A stretch of 64,000 nucleotides of DNA, taken from positions 1-64,000 of the forward strand of contig NZ_MCUW01000007.1 in assembly GCF_002873335.1 (NCBI RefSeq), read 5' to 3'. A program made the position numbers and the translations under genes. The notes below the pieces were generated by a model that ran no database searches, had not been told where the DNA came from, and saw nothing but the letters and a program-made list of their open reading frames with translations. Position 1 is the stretch's first letter. Each line of letters starts with the position of its first letter. Positions 54,827 through 64,000 of the stretch are shown in pieces. Origin of the DNA: Vibrio sp. 10N.286.49.B1 (GTDB lineage Bacteria; Pseudomonadota; Gammaproteobacteria; Enterobacterales; Vibrionaceae).

Positions 54827-57049
54827 ATGGTTGCGGTAAGAAGCGCGCATTTGAACCCTGATGAACAGTTTACGTTAGACAGTTGGATTGCTTCATTGAA
54901 GCAAGACAAGCGTGTCTCCACGCGACTGAAAGAGGTTTATACCCAGTGCGAAACACTCGTAGAGGGCAATGAACAAGGGTCCTTGTTGTTGTGGCGTGGT
55001 AGAGAGATGATTGAAATTCTCATTACTCTCTCTATGGATAAAGCCACACTCGTTACAGCTTTGCTGTACCCAATAGTCTCCAATAACCTATTTGATCGAG
55101 AGCTGCTAGAAGAAACCTACGGTAAAGAAATCATTAAAATGATTGATGGCGTAGAGGAAATGGCGGCGATTGGTCAATTAAATGTCACGTTGGAAGGATC
55201 TGAGGCATCCGGGCAGGTAGATAACGTCCGGCGAATGCTGTTAGCGATGGTCGATGATTTTCGATGTGTTGTGATCAAGCTCGCTGAGCGGATCTGTAAC
55301 CTGCGTGAAGTTAAAGATGAGTCTGATGAGATCAGGATCGCTGCCGCAAAAGAATGTGCCAATATATACGCGCCCTTGGCTAACCGACTCGGTATCGGTC
55401 AGCTTAAATGGGAGATCGAAGATTATGCGTTTCGATATCAGCACTCCGTTACTTATAAAAAAATTGCCAAACAACTCGCAGAACGTCGCATTGTTCGTGA
55501 GCAATATATCAAAGACTTTGTCGATGACTTAACCGATGAGATGCAGCGTTCTCAGATACGTGCAGAGGTGAGTGGTCGACCGAAACACATCTACAGCATT
55601 TGGCGGAAAATGCAAAAGAAGAGCTTAGACTTTGATGAGCTTTTTGATGTACGGGCCGTTCGAATTATCGCAGAACGTTTGCAAGATTGTTATGCGGCAC
55701 TTGGTGTGGTTCACACCAAGTACAAGCACCTTCCTAGTGAATTTGATGACTACGTTGCTAATCCTAAGCCTAACGGTTACCAATCCATCCATACCGTTGT
55801 ACTTGGGCCTGAAGGCAAAACCATTGAGATTCAGATTCGAACCAAGGAGATGCACGAGGATTCCGAGCTAGGCGTAGCGGCACACTGGAAATACAAAGAA
55901 GGCAGCACAACGGCTCGAAGTGGGTACGATGAAAAAATCACCTGGCTGCGTAAGCTTCTTGACTGGCAGGAAGAGATGTCAGATTCAGGAGAAATGCTTG
56001 ACGAGGTTCGAAGCCAAGTCTTTGATGATCGTGTTTATGCGTTTACCCCACGTGGTGATGTGGTTGATTTACCAATGGGCGCGACACCACTTGATTTTGC
56101 TTATCATATCCACTCGATGGTTGGGCATAGGTGTATCGGCGCGAAAGTCGCAGGCAGAATCGTCCCATTTACCCATAAGTTGTCAATGGGTGATCAGGTT
56201 GAAATCATTACACAGAAAGAACCGAATCCGTCACGAGACTGGCTCAATCCATCACTCGGTTTTGTGCACTCAGGTCGCGCGCGCGCCAAGATCAATGCGT
56301 GGTTCCGCAAAGAGAGTCGCGAGAAAAACCTAGAGGCGGGTCGCGATATCTTAGAAGTCGAACTGGCGAAAGTGGGGGCAACATTAAAAGATGCAGAGCA
56401 GTACGCACTGCGACGTTTTAATGTCAACACGCCTGATGAGCTTTATGCTGGCGTAGGCAGTGGTGATTTGCGGATTAATCAGGTGATTAATCATATTAAT
56501 GCCCAGGTTAATAAGCCCACCGCTGAAGAAGAAGACCAAAAAGCGCTCGCCAAGCTGAAAGAATCAGAGAACAAAGCCAACCAGCAGAGTCGTCCTCATA
56601 AGGATGCAGTGGTGGTGGAGGGGGTTGATAACCTCATGACGCATTTGGCTCGATGCTGCCAGCCTATACCGGGCGACATCATTAAAGGCTATATTACGCA
56701 AGGCCGAGGTATCTCAGTACATCGAGGCGACTGTGAACAGCTCGAAGAACTGCGCCATCACGCACCAGAACGTATTATTGATACCGTTTGGGGCAGTGGA
56801 TTCGTAGGGTCATACATTGTAACGATTCGCGTGGAAGCACTAGAGCGCAGTGGGTTACTAAAAGATGTGTCGACACTGCTAACCAATGAGAAAGTAAAAG
56901 TGATCAGTATGAAAAGTCGTAATGATTACAAGCTTCAACTGAGCATCATGGATTTTGACCTTGAGCTGAATAATATTGAAATACTCTCTCGTGTCACTAT
57001 GCGAATTGAACAAATCAAAGACGTCATGAAAGTGAAGCGCTTAGGGTAG
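54827..57049 (+). CDS. relA: (p)ppGpp synthetase RelA
   Basis: Ribosome-associated synthetase that makes (p)ppGpp when uncharged tRNA enters the A site. In the 740-residue protein the N-terminal hydrolase domain lacks the HD metal motif (LLYPIVSNNLFD in its place), so it should only synthesise. The synthetase domain has FDDYVANPKPNGYQSIHT and EIQIRTKEMHEDSELG. TGS, helical and zinc-finger (ARCCQPIPGDIIKGYITQGRGI) and C-terminal ACT domains follow. All match the RelA rather than SpoT branch. Confidence 0.97.
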   Translation: MVAVRSAHLNPDEQFTLDSWIASLKQDKRVSTRLKEVYTQCETLVEGNEQGSLLLWRGREMIEILITLSMDKATLVTALLYPIVSNNLFDRELLEETYGKEIIKMIDGVEEMAAIGQLNVTLEGSEASGQVDNVRRMLLAMVDDFRCVVIKLAERICNLREVKDESDEIRIAAAKECANIYAPLANRLGIGQLKWEIEDYAFRYQHSVTYKKIAKQLAERRIVREQYIKDFVDDLTDEMQRSQIRAEVSGRPKHIYSIWRKMQKKSLDFDELFDVRAVRIIAERLQDCYAALGVVHTKYKHLPSEFDDYVANPKPNGYQSIHTVVLGPEGKTIEIQIRTKEMHEDSELGVAAHWKYKEGSTTARSGYDEKITWLRKLLDWQEEMSDSGEMLDEVRSQVFDDRVYAFTPRGDVVDLPMGATPLDFAYHIHSMVGHRCIGAKVAGRIVPFTHKLSMGDQVEIITQKEPNPSRDWLNPSLGFVHSGRARAKINAWFRKESREKNLEAGRDILEVELAKVGATLKDAEQYALRRFNVNTPDELYAGVGSGDLRINQVINHINAQVNKPTAEEEDQKALAKLKESENKANQQSRPHKDAVVVEGVDNLMTHLARCCQPIPGDIIKGYITQGRGISVHRGDCEQLEELRHHAPERIIDTVWGSGFVGSYIVTIRVEALERSGLLKDVSTLLTNEKVKVISMKSRNDYKLQLSIMDFDLELNNIEILSRVTMRIEQIKDVMKVKRLG

Positions 57050-57108
57050 TGTGGATAAAAGCCAACAAGGTCAATACCATACTGCTGGCCTTGCTACGAT
57101 AATTTCTG

Positions 57109-57136
57109 AAGGGTTGGGGTTCCAACCCTTTTTTTT
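57109..57136 (+). terminator. Terminator of relA
   Basis: AAGGGTTGG (57109-57117) pairs with CCAACCCTT (57122-57130), followed by T6. mazG starts 60 bases later and so probably has its own promoter or relies on read-through. Confidence 0.9.
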
Positions 57137-57196
57137 AAGCTTAACATTGAGTAAGCATTGAACGATTTAAACCACGCACTGTTTAGGAGTCGAAAA

Positions 57197-58003
57197 GTGA
57201 CACAACCAATTGATCAACTACTGGCTATCATGGCTTTGCTTCGTGACGATGAAAAAGGTTGTCCGTGGGATAAAAAACAGACGTTTGAAACTATCGTACC
57301 CCATACGATCGAAGAAACCTTTGAGGTTGTCGATGCGATTCACAATCAAGATTGGTCGAATCTTAAAGAAGAATTGGGTGATTTACTTTTTCAGGTGATC
57401 TTTTACAGCCAGATGGCGAAAGAGCAAAACTTGTTCGATTTCAATGAGGTGGTTGAGGGATTGAATGAGAAGCTGACTCGTCGCCACCCACACGTATTTA
57501 GTGACGTCGAATTTGCTGATGAAGCGGCGATTAATGCCAATTGGGACGCGGAAAAACAGAAGGAAAAAGCAGAAGTAGGCAAAATTGAACAAAGTATTCT
57601 AGACTCAATACCACAGTCACTTCCTGCATTATCTAAAGCGAATAAAATACAGAAAAAAGTGGCGAAATACGGCTTTGACTGGGGGGCGCTTGCGCCAGTC
57701 GTTGATAAGGTGCATGAAGAGATTGAAGAAGTGGTTCATGAGGCTATCCAACTTGAGGTAGACAAAGACAAGCTTGAGGAAGAAGTCGGTGATTTATTGT
57801 TTTCGGTCGTCAATCTTTCTCGACATCTCAAGTCAGACCCCGAGGTGGCACTAAGAAAAGCGAATAATAAATTTACAAGACGTTTTAAAGGGGTTGAAAG
57901 CCGGGTTTCTGAACATGGTAAATTGCTTACAGACTATACGCTGCAAGAGCTTGATAACTTTTGGAATGATGTAAAAAAACAAGAAAAAAACGCCGAACTG
58001 TGA
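57197..58003 (+). CDS. mazG: Nucleoside triphosphate pyrophosphohydrolase MazG
   Basis: Hydrolyses NTPs and dNTPs to monophosphates; in E. coli it affects (p)ppGpp levels, which fits its place after relA. The 268-residue protein has two MazG helical repeats, each with the acidic metal motif: [23 protein letters not shown] and [10 protein letters not shown] in the first, EEIEEVVHE and [10 protein letters not shown] in the second. The start is GTG 57197, with AGGAG 7 bases before it; a TTG at 57158 adds 13 unlikely residues. Confidence 0.95.
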   Translation: MTQPIDQLLAIMALLRDDEKGCPWDKKQTFETIVPHTIEETFEVVDAIHNQDWSNLKEELGDLLFQVIFYSQMAKEQNLFDFNEVVEGLNEKLTRRHPHVFSDVEFADEAAINANWDAEKQKEKAEVGKIEQSILDSIPQSLPALSKANKIQKKVAKYGFDWGALAPVVDKVHEEIEEVVHEAIQLEVDKDKLEEEVGDLLFSVVNLSRHLKSDPEVALRKANNKFTRRFKGVESRVSEHGKLLTDYTLQELDNFWNDVKKQEKNAEL

Positions 58004-58064
58004 AGGCTTTCTCATTCGAGTAAGTTTCTACAATTGATTTGAAGCAAAAAATAAAAATTTTGAA

Positions 58065-58080
58065 TGTGATAAGTTTCACG
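58065..58080. promoter_or_regulatory. CRP-like site upstream of pyrG
   Basis: TGTGA-taagtt-TCACG matches the CRP core TGTGA-N6-TCACA at 9 of 10 positions. Its centre is about 41-43 bases before the predicted start of transcription, the class II activator position. Confidence 0.5.
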
Positions 58081-59805
<1,725 letters not shown>

Positions 59806-59876
59806 TAAAAGGATACGGGCGGCTGCGAAGGTTATGCGGCTGCCTTTAATTTGATAGTAAAATTTTTATTTATTGA

Positions 59877-61190
<1,314 letters not shown>

Positions 61191-61218
61191 TTGTTTGATT
61201 GCTAACAAGCTTTAATAG

Positions 61219-61248
61219 AGCCGCTCCTTTAGGGAGCGGCTTTTTTTT
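61219..61248 (+). terminator. Terminator of eno
   Basis: AGCCGCTCC (61219-61227) pairs with GGAGCGGCT (61333-type arm at 61233-61241), followed by T7. Confidence 0.92.
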
Positions 61249-61333
61249 GTCTATAATTTATCTATAAGGTGATTAAAACGGGTAACAATACGAGTAACAG
61301 CATCCAGTATGTTACTTCTTAGGGACGAAAAAT

Positions 61334-61348
61334 CCGCTAAAGTAGCGG
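61334..61348 (+). other. Short hairpin upstream of the Ldh-type gene
   Basis: CCGCTA-aag-TAGCGG is a perfect 6-bp stem 42 bases before the start codon. It may be a leader hairpin or an operator. Confidence 0.3.
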
Positions 61349-61390
61349 CAGTCTTAATAGAACATATCCCTACTGATAGAGGACTTTACC

Positions 61391-62566
61391 ATGGCTAATG
61401 TACCAAGCCCGACTACCACTTTTGACAACGAGTACTTCTCGTTCATCGTTTCTGAATCATGGAAACATATTGGTTCAACTCAGGAGCACGCTGATATTCT
61501 GGCGCACAACCTGCTTGTTGGTGGCCTACAAGGTAAGCTGCACCAAGGTCTCGGTGTTATTGAAGCGGTAACCATTCCATATGAAGCGGGTATTTTAGAT
61601 CCGTCAACAACGCCAGTTATCGAGTCTGAAGGCGATACGTGGGCGGTTTATGATGGTAAGAAGTCCTCTGGTCACTATGCGTGTACACTAATGGCACAAA
61701 CCGCTATTGAGAAAGCACGTAAGCACGGTATCTCTATTGTATTTGGTTATGATCACTGTGACGGCGGCAACTTCTCAAACTACACACAGATGGCGATGAA
61801 AGAAGGCATGTTCGCTATGTCTTCAAACAACTCTGTTCCTCTAAACGCGCCGTTTGGTGGTATGGATCCAACCATGTCTTGCCCTCCGTTCGATGCGGCT
61901 TGTGTTGGTGGTGATGAGCTGCCTCTAGTGACGTCTATCATGATCGGTGAGGGTTACGACTCTCACATCTGTGATGCTATCGTCAACGACCGTGACCTGC
62001 ACGTTGCAGCGCTTGTTGACCAAGATACAGGTGAACTGACTGCTGATGCTCGTAAGTGGGGCTCTCTAATTGAAGGTTACGGCCGTGTTGCTGACTGTAA
62101 AGCACCTTGGACGTTCCTAACGCCTCGTCTTTACTCTATCAATATCTGGAACGAAGTCATGACCGCGATCATCAACCCGAAAGGCACGATCGCACCTGAG
62201 CTTCCTGCAATCCCAAGTGATTTCTTCACAATGGAAAATGCACCGTGTCCAGTAGGCGGTTCTTACATCCTTGTGATTGACCCAAGTCACTTTGGCCCAA
62301 TTGAAGAAGTGAAGCGTAAGAGCGATGCGTTTGTTAGAGCACAAAAAGAAAACCGTCCGCGTAAAGGATTTAACGAAGTTTACATCCCAGATGAGTGGGG
62401 ACTAAAAGCATTGGCTGAGTCTACAGACACTCACCAAGTTATGGATTCACATTGGGTAGGCTTTAAGTCATTCCTAGAGCGTTCAGGTACAGATATTGCG
62501 ACATTGAACGCGAAATGGGCAGAAAAAGTTGGCGCTGAACGCGCGGCTGAAACTATCCGTAATTAA
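61391..62566 (+). CDS. Ldh family (malate/L-lactate dehydrogenase-like, COG2055) oxidoreductase
   Basis: A 391-residue NAD(P)-dependent oxidoreductase of the Ldh_2 superfamily, which includes malate, ureidoglycolate, sulfolactate and delta-1-piperideine-2-carboxylate dehydrogenases. The family order is visible: HNLLVGGLQGKLHQGLGVIE near the start, AIEKARKHGISIVFGYDHCDGGNFSNYTQMAMKEGMFAMS in the centre (given here as its key parts) and NAPFGGMDPTMSCPPFD, then a C-terminal VIDPSHFGPIEEVK. It is longer than the usual 330-350 residues and diverged, so the substrate is not assigned. It sits between eno and a convergent AraC-type regulator. Confidence 0.78.
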   Translation: MANVPSPTTTFDNEYFSFIVSESWKHIGSTQEHADILAHNLLVGGLQGKLHQGLGVIEAVTIPYEAGILDPSTTPVIESEGDTWAVYDGKKSSGHYACTLMAQTAIEKARKHGISIVFGYDHCDGGNFSNYTQMAMKEGMFAMSSNNSVPLNAPFGGMDPTMSCPPFDAACVGGDELPLVTSIMIGEGYDSHICDAIVNDRDLHVAALVDQDTGELTADARKWGSLIEGYGRVADCKAPWTFLTPRLYSINIWNEVMTAIINPKGTIAPELPAIPSDFFTMENAPCPVGGSYILVIDPSHFGPIEEVKRKSDAFVRAQKENRPRKGFNEVYIPDEWGLKALAESTDTHQVMDSHWVGFKSFLERSGTDIATLNAKWAEKVGAERAAETIRN

Positions 62567-62618
62567 TTGAATTTGGTTTACTAGTGCCATTAATTGAAAA
62601 TCATACACCCATGATTTT

Positions 62619-62647
62619 AACCCAGTCTTCGGACTGGGTTTTTTTAT
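62619..62647 (+). terminator. Terminator of the Ldh-type gene
   Basis: AACCCAGTC-TTCG-GACTGGGTT is a perfect 9-bp stem with a UUCG tetraloop, then at least five more T. Confidence 0.92.
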
Positions 62648-62739
62648 GCCTGCTCCAATTAAATACTATTTAACGCAAAGCTAATACTATTTAACCTAAA
62701 GCTGATACTTATCTTATAACACTAAACTTAAACCGTACG

Positions 62740-63768
62740 CTAGCGAGGCGACTCAATACGGTATTGATGCGGACTTACACCGTAATAACGTTGAAATGCT
62801 CTAAAGAACGGGGGGGCAGAATGATAGCTGAGGAGGTCGGCAATCTCGGTGGTATTCAAACGCGTATTGAGCAGGTAGTCTCTTGCGACCTGCATTCGAG
62901 TGTCGAGAACGAGGTGCTTATAGGTCGTGCCTTCTTCTAGAAGTTTGCGTCTGAGCGTTCGGCTGGTGGTGTTCATTTCGCTCGCCATGGATTCCATCGT
63001 GGGTAACCCATACTTCAACTGAGTCAGTAACTTAACCCGAATCTGGTAGCTAATAGGGTGTACAGTTGAGTCATCAATGAGGGTTTGGCTTTGTAGCGTT
63101 GCTACGTGTGCAATTAACGCCGGATTCATCGAAATGGCCGAGCTTATCCACTCGACAGGAAAGCGAAGCTGGTTTTTTGGTGCATTAAAATTCAGATTGT
63201 CAGTGAAAATGTTGCGGTATAACGATGCGTAGTGAGGGGCGGGGTAGGCAAAATCAACCTGGATGTGTTTGCGATTAAAATCTTGTTCCAAAAAGCGCTC
63301 GATGCCGAGGTAGTAATGGCAGATCGCGTCTTCAATCGTGTAATGTTGAGTGGATTTTCCATAAGAGCGGTCCTCAGCTGTTATGTAGGCGTACTCGCTG
63401 TCATAGCCAATATGTATGTCGACATAGTCCTTTGTAATATAAGAAAATTGTAAACCCGTATCGAGTAGCTGCTTTAGGTTTTGACAGCTGACCATCGCAT
63501 AGCCCCATGCCCCCATATCTTGCAGTTTCAAACGCTTTGCAATACGCAACCCTAAACCATCAATGTGCAGTTGGTCTACAGTAAGTGCCATTAGCGTATG
63601 AATCTGGGTAGCCTGTATGGTTTGATATTGTCCTTGTGTAATGCGGATAATCCCCGCCTTACGTAAAAAACCAGCAAGGTCAACCGGCGCTGCAGATTCC
63701 TGACGGACAATGCTCTCCCAGTAACCTAAGATCGCGTTAAAGAAATGTTGTTGATTTAATGAGGTCAT
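62740..63768 (-). CDS. AraC family regulator with OruR-type sensing domain
   Basis: A 342-residue transcription factor. The N-terminal 200 residues resemble the arabinose-binding-like domain of the OruR/VirS branch (DGLGLRIAKRLKLQDMGAWGYAMVSCQNLKQLL). The C terminus has two helix-turn-helix motifs (PTMESMASEMNTTSRTLRRKLLEEG and STEIADLLSYHSAPPFFRAFQRYYGVSP-type, with LSYHSAPPFFRAFQRYYG seen). It diverges from the gene that starts at 63896. Tandem direct repeats in the shared gap suggest that it activates that gene. The Ldh-type gene is convergent to it and could belong to the same function. Effector unknown. Confidence 0.88.
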   Translation of the reverse strand: MTSLNQQHFFNAILGYWESIVRQESAAPVDLAGFLRKAGIIRITQGQYQTIQATQIHTLMALTVDQLHIDGLGLRIAKRLKLQDMGAWGYAMVSCQNLKQLLDTGLQFSYITKDYVDIHIGYDSEYAYITAEDRSYGKSTQHYTIEDAICHYYLGIERFLEQDFNRKHIQVDFAYPAPHYASLYRNIFTDNLNFNAPKNQLRFPVEWISSAISMNPALIAHVATLQSQTLIDDSTVHPISYQIRVKLLTQLKYGLPTMESMASEMNTTSRTLRRKLLEEGTTYKHLVLDTRMQVARDYLLNTRLNTTEIADLLSYHSAPPFFRAFQRYYGVSPHQYRIESPR

Positions 63769-63774
63769 GCGACT

Positions 63775-63810
63775 TGTCCGAAAATGTAAGCTTCATGTCC
63801 TGAAGTGTAA
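63775..63810. promoter_or_regulatory. 21-bp-period direct repeat, probable operator for the AraC-type regulator
   Basis: TGTCCGAAAATGTAA (63775-63789) and TGTCCTGAAGTGTAA (63796-63810) agree at 12 of 15 positions and are 21 bases apart, two helical turns. AraC-type proteins bind such tandem half-sites. The second half-site abuts the poor -35 of the predicted promoter. Confidence 0.55.
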
Positions 63811-63839
63811 TAAGCATTTATGAGAGTAGCAATTATAAT
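63811..63839 (+). promoter_or_regulatory. Predicted activator-dependent promoter
   Basis: A perfect TATAAT (63834-63839) is preceded at 17 bases by a poor -35 (TAAGCA, 63811-63816). This is typical of promoters that need an activator bound next to the -35. Confidence 0.5.
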
Positions 63840-63895
63840 TTTCGCATAGCTTGAGGTGAGGTTATTCACCTAATTAATCAATAGAGGGCTCGTCC

Positions 63896-64000
63896 ATGTT
63901 TAAGCCGAAACGTGTAGAAATTTCTCAAGAAAACCTAGACCTTTACAAAGATATCTATTGGAATAAATCTGACGCTGATTTTTACATCAACGACGATATT
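63896..64000 (+). CDS. Unidentified protein, N-terminal 35 residues only
   Basis: An open frame starts at ATG 63896, with AGAGGG about 8 bases upstream, and runs off the window. The visible residues (MFKPKRVEISQENLDLYKDI, then YWNKSDADFYINDDI) look like a soluble, acidic protein without a signal peptide. I do not recognise the family. It diverges from the AraC-type gene and has a good -10 and tandem repeats upstream, so it is probably a regulated gene. Confidence 0.6.
   Translation, partial: MFKPKRVEISQENLDLYKDIYWNKSDADFYINDDI

Overview
The window reads as a stretch of the main chromosome of a gammaproteobacterium of the family Vibrionaceae, probably Vibrio or a close relative. The reasons are the gene content and order (oadGAB, yqaA-gshA-luxS, yqgF-yqgE-gshB-rsmE-endA-sprT-metK, tkt-epd-pgk-fba-mscS, argO/argP-yggE, serA-rpiA-ygfA-6S-zapA, ygfB-ubiH-ubiI, ygfZ/sdhE-ygfX, nadB/rpoE-rseABC-lepA-lepB-rnc-era-recO-pdxJ-acpS, barA/rlmD-relA-mazG-pyrG-eno). 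Strong use of CTA for leucine in pgk, fba and eno fits that family. Genus and species are inferences; no search was run.

Layout. 1-4.9 kb: end of a tRNA, then the Na+-pumping oxaloacetate decarboxylase operon and a FadL-type porin. 5.0-11.6 kb: quinone oxidoreductase, YqaA, an M16 lipoprotein protease, glutathione synthesis (gshA) and autoinducer-2 synthesis (luxS). 11.7-18.3 kb (minus strand): housekeeping run ending in metK with a MetJ operator. 18.6-25.5 kb: central carbon genes tkt, epd, pgk and fba, plus mscS. 25.5-32.1 kb: YbaK-like deacylase, ArgO exporter with its regulator ArgP, YggE, serA, rpiA, ygfA, 6S RNA and zapA. 32.4-38.9 kb: ygfB, two ubiquinone hydroxylases, YtfK, a second YbaK-like deacylase, YgfZ, SdhE and YgfX. 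38.9-50.2 kb: nadB, then the sigma-E operon and the lepA to acpS run. 50.4-61.2 kb: the BarA/VarS hybrid kinase, rlmD, relA, mazG, pyrG and eno. 61.4-64 kb: an accessory-looking segment with a divergent Ldh-type oxidoreductase, an AraC-type regulator and the start of an unidentified gene.

Functional themes are one-carbon, serine and pentose metabolism (serA, metK, tkt, rpiA, ygfA, ygfZ), redox and thiol homeostasis (gshA, gshB, luxS, rseC), envelope stress (rpoE-rse), and stringent or global control (relA, ytfK, barA, 6S RNA).

I found no CRISPR array, insertion sequence, prophage, toxin-antitoxin or defence system. Nothing supports a wholly new multi-gene system here. The most interesting unexplained signals are non-coding: a 21-bp-period direct repeat by the AraC-type gene, a composite hairpin between epd and pgk, a candidate small RNA near 36.3 kb, and PurR-like boxes before serA and tkt.
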